A stretch of 64,000 bases of DNA from Edolisoma coerulescens (GCA_013397115.1 VWZW01006249.1:3756100-3820099), one strand, 5' to 3'; shown: positions 12,401 through 27,400, counted from the first letter of the stretch. The notes: a model not told the origin generated them from the letters alone. Numbers and translations: made by a program.

Positions 12401-15400
12401 ACCATCCTTCTGAGCAAGCTGAGCTGGACTGCAGTGTGATTACTATGTCCTGGGGAACAGTCCAGACACACACCAAACCATTGTGGCATCCTCTAAAGCA
12501 AGTCAGCAGAAATTAGAAAAACAAAATAAAGATATTAACTAACAAAATATCAGTGGTCTTGTATTAACTTCTAATATCAGTAGTCTTCAGAACCTTCCTA
12601 TAAAACTATATTGCATCAATCGATCGAAACTAGGAAGGCCTGTTCCCAACGGGTAAATGCGTTTTTTTCCTATTCCTCACACCCTGTAGCTTTTCCATTT
12701 CTACTACTAACATATTCTCAGAAAAAATATTTGGATGAAGCAAAAACATCTCAAACAGGACCAGCACCCACAGGTCATAGAGAAAACAGCTGGTAACACA
12801 GCCAGGATCATTCTTTTTATTTGAATTCTGGAACTTCACAAATCTCATGGCAACTGACTTACTGAAGGAATGTTATTTAAAAAAACCAAATCCTTTTCTT
12901 TGCTCTGGACACAACAGACTGGTAGAAAAGACCTGCAAAAGAACTACAGAAATAACAACAAAAAAATGACTTACGTAGCTAACAAAAGCTGGGCTTTGGG
13001 TCCCTTCCCTGGCAGAGCACACCAGGCAATGCCATTCACCAGAGCCGGGTGGGACAGCGAGTGCAGGCGCCTCCAGCATCCTCCCAGACAGCCCCAGAGC
13101 TTCACTGTCTCCTCTTTGGCACAGGTCAGGAGAATCTTACCAGTTGGATCCCACTTCATACTAACAACCATATCCTATTGGATTTAACATTTAAAATGAA
13201 AAGTTGGTATGAAGCAACACAGAAGAAGGAAAGTTAACTCTCAGAGCTAATGTAACTTTTAATTACTAATAACAAAAATATTTTATTCTGATATAAATTA
13301 CAGATGGTGAGTTGCAATAATAAAATCATAGTGATACATTTCAGAACTATCGTATTAAAAAGACTTTAAAAAGTCTGCTGAAAGAAACCAAATGGAAAGC
13401 ACAGAAAAAGATGTTTTCTTTTCACTGCAAATCTTTCTTGATTATTTTTCCCCAGATGTAGCTTTGAGTCTGAGGTAGGAAAGGAGATCAGCCCATAGTA
13501 AGAAGGCAAGTACAGATTTATTGCCTCAGTGTGCTCCCTTCTGGGATTGCCCTGCTTCACACACCCAGAGCAGCTCCTGGAAGCACTCAAGATGCTCTTA
13601 CTACACCTACATTTGAGGAATTCTCCTCTTCTCCTCCCTAACAAATAATTCATGGACTATTAATGACTCATTAGTACATAATGGCCAAACAGAGATTCTA
13701 AACCTTTGCAACTGCATATTTAGAAAGACACCTCTTGCTTTGCACAGAAGCTAAACAAAAACATGTGACATGATCAAAATTAAACTTTATTATTTTACCA
13801 AGTAAAATACTTCTACCAAGTAAATACTTTTACCGAGTACTTTTACCAAGTAAAACAATTAATCTTTTAAATGCAGTCAATGCACAGCTGTGTGCTTAAT
13901 TCACTTCTGTCACTGTATGTACAGACACTTCACAGTCTCTGATAAAAATAGAGTATCAGGTTTATCTTTCCTTTTTTTCACATTTGGTAGACTGTTACTT
14001 TAAAATACATTATGTTAATATGTGTATCAGCAATAGCTTTGAGTTTTTAAAATAATCTGCACTTGTCTTTATAAATAGCTTTCAAATAGAGAGAACAGTT
14101 TAAACAGATTTTACCTACAAAAATTCTACTTTAATTTTAAAAAGACCAACTCTACCTTATGTGCATCAATGAGAACGACTCCTCCTTTCTCAGTTGGTTC
14201 CTTTGTTCCTATGAGCAATTTTCCATCTGAATAGCCAACAGCAAATGGTCTGTCTTCACTGAACCAGGCCAGGCATGTGACAGACACTGCATGAACAGAT
14301 GACACAAACATTCACTAAACTAAACTGAACTTCACTCCTGCCAAAGAGGTTTTTGCAGTGCAGTTGTCTAAACTGTGAAGTGCGTAACCACGTCCCCCAC
14401 CACCAAGGTCACTTAACATGCTTTTGGTCTGAAAATTTTCTTGAATTTGTACGGTAAAGATAAAACTGAGTGTCACTGTAATGACAGCTGTTGAGATTAT
14501 TTTGTACTAGTTTTCTCATTCTTCTTTTTATTAAAATGAATTTATATTCCTGGCACAGTGAAAAGAACTATACCAGGGCAAAGAAAAAAGGTAGACTGAA
14601 TCCTATACATGTATCTGAGATCGGCTTCTAAAAAATGCTCTGAAAACAACTTGCCTTCCTTAGCAAGCAGATATTCCTTCACTTGATTCTGCCAAAAAAA
14701 AATCTGCAGGCTTCCTGAAGAAGCAATATGCAAAATCACACAGTACCACCAAAGATGTGCTACTTGATGTCCTCTGGTACTGGAACTACAAAGGAAAAAT
14801 GGCAATCATTCAGGAATTCAAATGACACTGACTATGTGCTATCTGCAGACAGAGTAGACACTGCAGGGGATCTCTCCTGATTGTCCACAATGGCAAGGAA
14901 TGGCAGGATTTTACCAGGTTACTGAAAACCATGTGCCTCTGCTGTGAGGGAATCAGGGTGCAGACAGAGATCCCACAGACGTCTCTCCTCCCATGAACCA
15001 GAAATCATATCCCATGAACAATAACCAAAAATGATTATATACTTCCTTAATAAAAAGTGCAAGTGTGTTCACATACTGATGCAGTCTCTTACCATCCTTT
15101 CTGTAGCAGTGTTCCAGCTCCAGCCGGTGCATGGCTGAAATATCCACAACTTCAATAAGAGCCAGAGATCCATCCATGCGCCCAATTAACAATAATTCCG
15201 GAGCATCTCCTGTCCATGCTGCAGCTGGCCCTTCTTCTGGCCAGGCTAGAGCAGATACCCAGTGAGGCTGAAGATCTAATAAGCCTTTTCCTCCTAGGAG
15301 ATCAAAAAAGTCTTTTAAAACTACTTCATCTTCATAAAGAAAAGAGAACAATAATGCTTTTCATGGGAAAAAAAAATCAAGAGATCTTATTTAGACCTAG

Positions 15401-18400
15401 GATGTACTACAAATTCACCTAAGTTACCAGAATACAACTCAGTGGTTCACTAACCTATGCAGGCACAAAATCTAGGTAACAAATCTCAATTATTATTCAA
15501 ATTAGTTTTGTTATGGAAGGAAGCTGAATTCTTCAGAACCCAGTAAATTCATACTTTTCTTGGGGACTGGCTATTACCATAGGCAGGGTAACTGGTGACT
15601 TTCATAAGTGCAAACCAACACAATGAAGCTTCCAAGATTACAAATTGCAGGAATTAAAAGTCTTCCTCTCAAAGATGTATATCACACATCCACTTGGGGT
15701 TAGTGCCTTTCTCTAACTGAACAGGTTCACAAGACACAGTGGGAGACAGTAGGCATTTAACTGTGGACAGTCAAACACTGGGGCAAACAAACATGCAGTG
15801 ACCTGGCAGCTCCCCTAGAAATACACTGTACCAGGAAGTGCCCACAGGCAGCTCAGAACGCACCATTGACTTGCCAGATGTTCACCATCTTTTCTGTAGC
15901 TCCAGCCAGGTACTTGCCACTGATGCTCCAACAGACAAGAGATAAACTAAGGTCACTGGGTGACCCCAGACTTTCTTCAGAATCACCTTCTCTGTAACAG
16001 AATAAAATAATGAAATTAGGAGGGCATTTCCTTTAAGCAGACAGGAAAACCTAGAACTCATAAAATGTCTGAGCTAGAACCTGGAGCCCTGCCATTGCAT
16101 CAGATTTATGTAACACATTTTTCTGCTCATAGAACTACATTCCCTCTAAAACCACTTCAAATTATAGAATGAGATACTACTTATTTCCAAGAAATTTCAA
16201 ATTAGGTTTCAAATAAAAACTCTTTACCTTTCCCCCCTTATTTCTCAGATTTAGCATCTTCAGCAAAGGCAAACTTTTCTGGGAAGTCATGAAATGAGAC
16301 AATAGCTTGGACAAGAAATAAAAGAGGCACATCTTGCCACCAATTCTACTTTAAACTCTTCCTCGTGTTACACAATGTTGTTACGCTGTTCTAACATTCC
16401 ATTTTGAAGTCTGCTTTGGCAGACTGTAACAGGGCCACAGATACCTTTAATTGTCCTTAAGATCATACACAACAGCCACATTTTTTACTGCTTTTAGTAC
16501 CAGAACAATGAAGGCTATAATATTGTCATATTATTTCTTTTAAGGCCACATCTAACAGCAGCAAGCAAACACGAACTAGGCCAACCACTAAGAAATTGTC
16601 AGAAAACAACCTTGTTCACTATTGTTTCTTCATTCTTCCAAGTTCAACTCACCTATGCTACACTAAAGAATTAGATTTTAGTCTTTCCTTTTGCTTTCTT
16701 CTTTTTGGACACATTCAAATGACAAAAACGTACTTCCAAGACACTCATGAAGAATTACATTTAGTTCCTGCATCTCAGAAGTCAAAATTCTTTTTTCACA
16801 CTTGACTCAAATGACCACACTTGCAATGACCATGTTATAAGTTGGAGCTGTCCACTGGAACCCACTGAAAGGATACTCCCTTTGCTGCTACATGACAGTC
16901 CCATACTGTTTCATTTTACCCATGTCTTACATCAATTAATTAAGAATGCTTTTAAACAGCATTGACATGATCTTTATAGAGATTGTTACCAGGTTGATAC
17001 TTAAGTTCCGTTTTCAGTTTTAAGCTGTTTAATTTATTTTGCATGCCATAAACACAGCAACAGAAAACAAATGAGAGATTTTAAGTGCAGGAGATAACGA
17101 GAACAGCCAACCCTGCAGTGTCTTGCACAATTACAGCTTAAACTAAATATCGGGCTGCTGTAAATAATCAACTTACAGCTTGTTGAGCACACAGGTCTGT
17201 TGCAATGAATACTGCTTCTTTGTCACATTCCACACTCTGATGGTGCCATCATTTCCACTTGTTGCCAAAAGTCCCTTTTTATTGCACCAAACACATGTCA
17301 TGACCTACAAATACCAAAATAATAACAGAAAAACTGGAATTTAAAACTTGGGTATGTTTGCTCATTAATATTAAGCAAACACTAACCAATGAGACAGGTA
17401 TTGAAATACATTGTAACAACCAAACTAGATTCATTTTTCTACTTCTACAGCACTATTTACTGCAATTAAACAGGCTTGATAAGGATGCCACACTTCATAC
17501 AGCCCCATGCTCCCCAGGCTGCTACTACTCACAATACTGCACAAAGATGTTAACTACCATGACAGAAAAATTAATGCAAATTAAGACGTAATGAATTATT
17601 CAGAGCGATTCTGCTGACTTTATAGACCATAAGAACACTTTCCTGACCCCTTTAATTGAAGCCTCAAAGAAGCTGAACATTTTTGTGCATCAGAGATGCA
17701 ATAACTTTCATCATGCAATAACTTAATCTCCAAAAAACTACTTCCTGGGGGAAATCATTTCAGTCAGTGTATTTTTAAAACAACACTATTTGCCTCTGCA
17801 AGCAGAGCACTGTGGTGGACGCAGTCCCGGGGAGCTGGTGCTTACCCTGTTCTGGTGAGCCTCGAGCTTGATGAAGGAGCACTTGCGCAGGTCTCCGCCC
17901 ATGTCGGCGAGGGTCTGCGGCACGCTCTGGTTGTCGCGGTCGTGCGCGGCCAGCGTGCGCACGAGCTGCTGCGCCGCCCACTGCCGGTGCTGCGACGACA
18001 GGCGCGACGACAGGCAGCAGGCGGCCAGCGCGTTAGCCAGCTCCAGAGGGCCTACAGCAGAGGGATCATAGGAAGGATGGGCATACAAATGGGCAATTAA
18101 ACCTGCTTAGACAAAACAGTGAGATGATGCCTAGATGAGTACCACACAGAGTTACACACAGGAACACAGCAATAGCCAGCATTTCCAGAAAGAGATTAAC
18201 GAGCATCTTAGCAGAATATTGTAATCACGTGAACTATAGTAAAAACACTCTTCTGATACTAAGAGCAAAATAACCCCAGTTCAATTTTCACAAAAAGAGC
18301 CTGAAGAACAGAATTATAAATAGCCTTATTCCCACCACATGGAAAATGGCTGGTCAAAGAGCGAGTGCTTTCTGAACAGGAAAAGCCTCCTCCGACAGAG

Positions 18401-21400
18401 ACCTGCCACTGTTACTGCCCTGTCCTTCCCTCTCCATCCCAGCAATAGCCTGGAGGGAGGCACAGCTGTTGCTTTGTGGCTCCCTGACCTCTGGAAGCAG
18501 AGGCAGCACAAATTTCTGCCTCAGACACAGAACAGCACTTGGGTAGCAGCAATCAGCTGTTAACCTCCTTAATTTCCATCAGGAGGCACAACCAGGCTCA
18601 ACGTCTCAGCTCTATGGCTTTGAATGCACACACGTTCAGACTATATTTTAAAGTGGTGAAACATGTAATTATGGAATAAGACCGTATTTTTAAGTAAAAT
18701 CTGTGTCATAAACCGTACCATTGCTTTGATCAGAACAAGTTTTGTACATTTTTAAGAGTGTATCTATTTGTATATTATTCTAGCAAGTCTCCTCCTTACA
18801 TATAAATGAGGAACTGAAGATCTAATGATTAATATTTAAAAACAAAGCTGTATCATACCTTTCTTTTCAATTTCAGCTTTATCATAGTTTGGCCTCAGTT
18901 TGGCCCCTTTGTCTGCCAACAATGCTACAAGTGCTTGAGTAACCACAAAATTTGGAGATGTGACAAGTTTGTTTTCTTCTGCAATTCCTCTTAAAAAACT
19001 TGGCAAAAATTTTCTCTGAATTGGATCATCAACTGTTGTCAAGTTCACACCAGTTGCTGCAGAAATCAAATTCTGAAAAGAAATAATTGATGATAAATAA
19101 ACAGAACAAACAGAACTATCAAATTTAGAAACATTTTCAGTTGCATAAATTGTGCATAGTGTTACAGACTTTCCTTTTTTTTTTTCTTGTGCTCTACATA
19201 GAATTGACTCAATTAAAAAACCAAAACCTTAACAGAAAAACCCTATGAACACAAAGCACATCCGTTTTCCCCACTTGGAAAGAGTACTCAGCAAAGACAC
19301 ATAGAGTTAATTGATTTTTACCAACAATCAAACATACCCCTGGTGCAAAGCCATAAACAAGGACTCTAAGGACATCCTCAAACTGAGGGCAGTCTCACCC
19401 CAGCTGAGAAGGTAAAAGCACAAATAATCAAAGTAGTCTCTAGTAAGTACCGAAGTCCTACCTGTGTACATAACTGCACCAGCAGCTTTGCAGCACTGGG
19501 AGTGTTTGATGCCAAGCAGCCAACTGCAGTGCTCAGGTAGGCAAGGCAAGAGATGGGCTTGCTGGTTTTGCTGTGGATGCCCCTGGATCTCTCTGTGGAG
19601 CTGGACACGGTGGATGGGCTCGTGGACAGGCCTGCCCTCCCTGCTGCGGCCAGGCACATCAAACGAACCAGCGTGCGGATGTCTGTTAACCCCAGGGACT
19701 CAAGGCCAGCTGCCAGGCTACAACTGGAACCACTGTGGAAATGGATAGAAAAGCTCTTGGTTCAAAAGAACAAAACTGACGGAACTTTTTCTCTTAGCAG
19801 TATTATGTAAGTACAGAAATGAGAATCACTTCCTCTATTAGTTTAAAATTGCATCCTTATCAAACAGAACTGGGTAACTGGCTACAAAAGGAAAGGTGGA
19901 AGTGTTGCCAAGGATGCCACAAACCTGACAGACAGAAGTGAGAGCGCTCTCATAACCATTGTTCTTGCCAGGAGCACTTGGGCAGCAGCTGTCACTCTTC
20001 TGAGAGCCATGACACGGTCATGTGGATTTACCAGGGCAGCTGCTTGTTCTCCTAAGGTTATCCTGCCAGAAGAACTTTTTTCTATTGAGCCGTGACAGCC
20101 TTGGAAATAATGATAATTGGCATTAGTGTTTCAAGAAAAACAAAACATTATCATACAGTAATAAGCACAGAAGCAAAGCTGGCCTAAGTTATTCATTTTT
20201 CAGTATTTCATACATACAGAACTACAATGATAATGACCGAGAAGAAAATACACTCCTGAACTACACTTGATAATTTAATTATTCCTTATTTTCAAAGAGA
20301 CATGAACACAACCTGACATACTCAAGTTCATCTTAATTCCTCCGATTCCCTTTTCCATCAGAGGGGACTACTTTCAAGTCCCAACTTAAAAAATCCATTC
20401 ATCGAGTTCTGCAAAATATGTTACTGGCATCTATTGTTTGACTATGGTCACAAGTTTTATTGGCAAAATTCAAGCCTTCTGTCAATTCATAATGTCTCAC
20501 ACTCCTCTCTGTAATTTTCCTATAATAAAAGGACAATTTAGAGCCAGTCTTCACTTCCTCATGGTGGCAGGCAGGAAATACTGTCAGAATGCTCCTGCCT
20601 TGCCCCTAGAAAAACCACACCAAAGGAGAGGAGGTGGTGATAGTTGTATCATTATTGTTGTTGCTGCTGCTGTTGTTGTTATTATCATTATTTCTTGAAA
20701 TGAAATGCATTTTAAATGTACCTATTTGCATCAATGTTTCTTCCATACTGTTGGTGGCTGTCACCATTGCAACTGAAGCACCCAGAGGGTCACTGTCAGG
20801 GAACTGAACGGGTTCGGGTACAATGCGTCGATCATTTAACCCAAGAGGCCCAGCCAGTAATTCAAACTCCTCTTCCCCTGTCAGCTTTTCATCTTCGTCC
20901 ACATCTAACATGTCCCAGTCTTCTAGAATTGGAGAAATATAATTAGACTTGGTTACAAAAGCTCAAATATTAAATAATTTCAATTAATTAAAAAAACAGT
21001 ACAAGGTATGAAATGGGCACTGTAATCTGCAGCACAGTAGCATTAAAAACTCATCTTCTGATGTTGACGTAGACACAACAAAGTAAATCAGAAAAACAAA
21101 ATCCTGTTCTTGCCCCTCTCTCTTCAACTTGATCTTTACAGTGCATAAAAGTTTTATGGAAGATTCTCTGAAGCATCAAACTAGCTGTTCTTTAAAAACA
21201 CAGACATTAGAGATCATCACATACAGAACAAGACAGCTCCAAAACCTGGAATACAGTGAAAAGTGTAGACATACAGTTGTGCTTTAAATCATGGTAACAA
21301 GTGCGTATTTCCAAAGCACTGAATAGTAAAAACAGATGTTAGAAATTTCTGGTTTTCATATTTATCAAAAAAGAATGCATTAGTTCATGGGTTATAACTG

Positions 21401-24400
21401 AACACCCAGGCTTTTGCTTTTCCATCCCAAGGAATAAAAAAACCCAAAACAGCAAAGAAAAACCACTTTAACTGCAATTCAGTGAGGCACTTCCTTCACT
21501 TGCCAACCATTTACACACAAGTCAGCTTATATTTACTCATCTCTCCTGCTCTGTCTCACTCCACACACAGTAGAATCAGAACACCTTTGATCTATAGCAG
21601 ACAGACTTGCCCTAAGTACTGGAGCACCCATTTAGTCTCAAATAGACAAATGTGGTAAATCACACAATTGTGATCACAGGAGCTACAGAAAGGATCAGAA
21701 TCAAAGAACCACCCGGGAAAGGTTTTCTACGGACACCAGAAATAATCTGTTTAAAGTGAAAGCCACCCTCAGGACACTCTCAGCTCGGACAAAGGGAGAA
21801 AAATTAAGAACAAGACTAATGGCAGACTTTTGGGACACCGACTTACACTTATTAATTTCTCCCACAAAGGCAGCTGAAGAAAGATATTTGAACATAAGAT
21901 TTTGTACATGCAGTTCTGGATGTAACATCTCCTCACAACATCTTATCACCCCAAGTAAAGTATTTACCATTTCAGCTGGTAACATGAAAGACAGGGGAAG
22001 GAAGTCACTGATTTTTTTTTCTGATTTGAACTAAAAAAAATCCCCAGAACTAAAATACCGTATCCAATTGGAAGAGATTTTAAAATACACCTTCAGGTTT
22101 ATTTGCATGAAAGTACCTTTTAGAAAAAACAACCCCCCGTGCAACTTAAAAACATACCTTCATAGACACTGTCTTGTTTACCTATTAGATCAGGAGCCTG
22201 GCCTTTATACCTGTATGGAAAATAATACAGAAAATTACTGAGTGGCTCTAATATTTTATAAATAAACATAATTTTAAATTCGGTTCCCTATTTAGTCTAA
22301 CTTTACTGTTAGGTCTACATGTATTTATGAATGACTCCAGAAATGCCTAGTAACAGAGAAACAGATAAGATGGCTTCTGAAAGTGTGTGCGGAGGGGCAA
22401 GCACTTTGCAGTACTAATGTGTAAAAGGTCCATAAGAAAATACTGGAACTGTCAGACAAAATTAATAAAGAGTTTTCAAAAGTCACTAAGAAGCAGGCAA
22501 CACCCCGAGAAATTATTCCTTGTTCTTAATGTAAAAACCAGAATTATCAAGTCAACCTTTTTTTTCTAAATATGCATTTGTTGAACACAGAACGATTTTA
22601 AGTATCAGAAAATCCTGCTAGGAATTCTTATCTCTTAAATCAAATCCTTACAATGCTGATGGCTCATAAACATGTTTAGTTTCTTTATTTGCTGTCTTAT
22701 ATTTCTGTACCTTTCAGAGGTGGATGTTTTAGATTTACTCTTGAGGGCTAGGTATTTCTCTCTGCAGATGCCACACAGTAAGTAGTAGGGATTTCCACTG
22801 CCACACTCCCCCCCAAACCAGCCGTCCACGTAGGAGCCGTTGCTGCGGTAGCCCTGGCGATTGGCGCTGCGGCCGCAGCCAGGGTGGTTCCTCTTCATGT
22901 GCTGGTTGAAGCTGACCACGCTGGACTCACACAGCTCACAAACCACCACTTCTTCTCTGTCCTCAGATTCGCAAACGTGCTGCACAGTAAGATTTTCACA
23001 CGTTATTTGCACAGAATAAGTGTCTGCACCTTAGATATAAAACATGCCAATATTCTTAGGTGGGTGTCCCTGCACATTTCTGGGTGATATTTATAAGGCT
23101 GACTTGCACAAAAGCAAAGCAGAAACATACAATTTATGACATAATGAAGACCATCTCAGAACAGGAAAAACATTTGGAAGTACAGTTGCAGAGGAGAAAA
23201 TTTCCTATTTAATTTCAGATTGACTCAAAATTCTTGACAGTATAACTTTTCATTTGTAACCCTGTCACATTCAACACTGTGTTTATCTGGTTCTCCTCAG
23301 AACTTGTCTGGAACCAGATCTAACCAAGGAAAAGAATCCCTTTTTGGTTTCAGACAACTGGATTTTACATTTACTGAGCAACAACAATTATTATTTGTAT
23401 CAATAAATATCAAGGTTTTATCTCAATATGAAGTTCATTTTTCAGAACTACATTTCTGTCCTAAGTCAGTAATTTCATTGAGATGTTTAAGTGAAACAAG
23501 TGCTCTGAAAAATTCAGTATGCATCCTGAAACTTGATTCCATATCAAAGCTATGTAACATTATAATTAGGAGATGAAAAGCTGAGTCTTATGGGTTGATT
23601 GTCTAATTTGACATGGATAATCCAAAGATTAACAAACCAATGTTATTATATTTGTTTTCCACCTCAATATACTTTTACTGCTCTATACAATAATTCAGTG
23701 AGGACTGTCACCACATCCTTCCCAGGGAATGAAATACACGACACAAATTAAGAAAACTGATTAAAGTGCAAATTATGTTGCTACAGATCAGATACTATTA
23801 GTAGTAGCAGCAGAAGAAACATTTACAACTGTGTTTGTTATCTCACACAGCTAAGCTATCTGGGACACCTACTTGATTTCTAATTGGTATCATCAGAACA
23901 ACTATACAAGTTCTGTTCTCATCTTTCAGGGGGAAAAAAAGACTTAAAACTACATACATGTGGAAGTGCAGAGCAAGAAACACAAGAAATCACTATTCTT
24001 AATCTAAAAGTGATGCCACAGCATACAGGACAATTTTAAGCACTGTTGGCACTTAGCAAGGTATTTTCAAACAGGCTATAAGCATACACATGTTACTTTG
24101 AATTTAAAAATACAAGCATGAAAAAAGCAGTAAGTTAAAGCAGCCCCCGCTGCAGTCACACACACCCAGGTAGGCCAATCCAGTACCTCTGGGATCCACA
24201 TTCCCAGAATATCATTATCACTAGCCAGGTCTTGCCCAAACATAGCTTCCATTGCTTCATCATCAAGGTCAATCTCCAACTCCTCATCCAAGTTGAAGTC
24301 ATACAGTGCCCCTGGATCTTGCTGCAAGGAGATCCCTTCCCTGCGGCTCTGGTTCCTGTGGGCCTGCACTGAGCGGTACAATCCCGCTCAAGGTAGGAAA

Positions 24401-27400
24401 AGAGAGAAACAGGAAAGCAGGACTTTTATTTTCCATGGCAGAAAGAAGGCTGTACTTTCAATTTCCTTTTTGTTTTCAAGTCTTCTGCTAAACAATTTAC
24501 TCATCACCACATAAAACTCTTAAATATACATTGGCACGCATATGAGAAGGAGTTTTCTAAATGTCATGCTAAGTCCCAACCCCCCTCCTATAACTTCCTA
24601 GACAAGCAAAGCCCTTGGAATTCTTCCAGTCCCTTACCAGCACGTGCCAGCAACGTTCGGGCAGCTAAATCAAATTTGTGTCTCCGTGTGACAGCCGACC
24701 GACTTCGAGAGGGAGGTCCACTTGCTGCAGCTGCATTATCCACGTGGTCCATATTATCGGGGCTGCAGGGATTTGTAATTTACAGGTAAATCAAACCAAG
24801 TTTTAAACGACCACATACAGTAACTAAGTCATATTTATTAGCATTTTTTCCTTTCTTTAGTGGAAGAAAAAAAAAGGAATTTGGAATTCAAGAATCTTCG
24901 GTTTCAATGAGCACATATATACTGTCTTTTTGACGGTGAGATTTACCTCAAACAAATTAGATGCAGCCATGTCAACACCTATTTGATCTTCTAGAGTGCC
25001 TAAGCACGGCAGAAATTTTGGGAGAGCACTCATTTTATACCAGGTTAACTCAGCTTGAATTAGTTTTTTCTCCTCTTTCAAAGAAATAAAATCAACATCT
25101 CTGTTGCTGCTGGCTGAGTCAATTCCCCTTTGGCTTACGCGTGAATTTGGCAAAACATGAATTTAATGGAATTTTGCTTTATTTCTATGTCTTTTAGTTA
25201 AAATGCAACTATAAGCCCTCAATTTTTTCATCCTTTTCTTTTTTTGTTGTGAAGAAAACATGCTCAGTTACATTCTTCCCCAGTTCTGCACACAAACAGT
25301 ACTGGAAAATAAATGCACCATGTACAGCTAATTTAATTACATCTTTCCTTCTACTCATGCTGTAACAAAATTTTAAAGCTGCATTACAAAGTAGCACTCT
25401 GCCAGCAACAATAAATTTGTGAGATTTCCGGTTTCAGAAACAGATTACAAGCAGTTACAGAAAATTATTTTACCTCTCACTAAAGCCTTCCTCCATTTCA
25501 GTGGCATCAGCAGAAGGGATATCACCTGGAGACTGCAAATAGCAATGATCACCAGATTTCCCACCACTTCCAGAGACAATTGTCCCATGCCGTGACTCTG
25601 CAGTCCCCTCTGACTGGGGCTCTTCATCATCTTCATTTCCAGGGTGCTCGATCATCCACATGGCCAGCACTGTGATATTCTGTGCATCTGCTTCTCCTCT
25701 GGCACCTGAAAGCAGGAAAGCCACACTTTGGAACTGTATTTTAGCACTTCTGGTTATGAAAAAAGCAATCCGTTTTTCCACAGAAATGGTTATAAAACTT
25801 AAAAATTAAGTATTCTATTGGAAAGCAAGTGTTTCATGTGTATCCACTTTTCATATATCATTTATAACTGATATTATAGCTGTAAGATTACCTGTAGCTT
25901 CCATAGCTTTTGCAATTTGCCTGAGGGAGAACCCCATTTCTAGCAAGGGGACAGCAATGGCAGGAGGAGGAGGGGATGTTGAAAGTCGGCTGCTTGGATC
26001 AGACAAAGCTTAAAAGACAGAAAATGAGAAATGTAAAGCACATAAATATTTCTCTAGTGCTACTTTATTACAGCTTACTTTGATATATCAGCTTCAACTA
26101 AGGGAATAACTGCTCTCAACTTTTCTCTCAATTACTTCCCACAAGGTAAGATACTTTCTGTAACAAAACCAGATGGTGTTCATTCTTCTTTGTAACACGT
26201 ATTACATTGACTGACTGTTTGATCAAGTAGGATACTTAGGATATGCAAAGAACTATTTAAGCAATTTCTATTGTTTTCATTTTGAACTGTATTAAATTAT
26301 CTATTTGATCTATATTTATGTAGCCTAGATAAAGTTATCCTTGGCCAAATCATTGAGACTCCCAAATGTGAGATCACTATATATTTCTCTTAAGGTACAG
26401 AAAGAGACCTCAGCTAAACTGGGAATGTATCTGAAAAATCTCTTTGTGGATGATGGCTGTATTTCTGTGCAGAGAGTCATTCAAGGGACCCTAAAGAGGT
26501 CAGTTACTGCCCCAAATCCACTGTTTCTTTATGCCATAAAAGTCATGTCTGATCAGTGAAGGCAAAAATGTACGATCAAACAAACACTATTGTAAAGACA
26601 CTATCATGACTAGAAGTAAGTCATCTTGTAATTTAATCAAAAGGAAAAAAAAAGAGATGTGAAACTGAGCAGACCAGTTGCTACGCAACACATGAACCAC
26701 TAAACTCCCCAATTAATAGCACAGATGTAAGGGCAAGAACAAAAAGTACTGGTGCATGTACCACAAAATACATCAATTCTTGTTTTCTGTGTGGCATGTG
26801 ATCTAACAAAAGCTAGAGAATTAGTGCACTTACCAGCAGCACACAACCAAGGAAACAAGCCCAAATCAGATGAATATTTTGAAGCAGTTACAAATCATAC
26901 TTCATTATTGCTTTATAAATGGAGTTTGTAATCCAATCCACAGCTTTTAAAAACTCATTTTGTTTGCTTGATAAAGCCTACAGCTATACAATCCATATTC
27001 TTTTGTCCTAAGATAGCCACTAAGAGGTTTTCAACAATACTTTGCATCTTAGTCTGCCTTATAAAGAAATTGGTTTGGGTTTCCATCCCTTAAAACACAG
27101 CCCCATAACTCCTGTGACTTTCCTAACTCGTCCCCATTTCTGTTACGCTGCCAAGTTTACCTGTGCGATTGGCAGGCCTTGCAGACTGGGAATCTGGAGA
27201 GGTCAAACTTTGTCTCCTTCCAACTTCATCTGAAGGAGATGTTGGCAAAGAAGATATTGGAGGAGTCTGAGCACGCCGTGCTGGAAGTACAGTTGTAGTA
27301 GGATAACTGGAGAACATTTGCCTTGAAGAAAGAACAATATACATTTATATTAAACAGAACTATGCTGAAAAAGGTCTGACACAAGAAATACATTAAATTA

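Noticed and set aside
26341..26559. 72-codon plus-strand open frame
   Set aside because: Short, without splice or family support; treated as chance.
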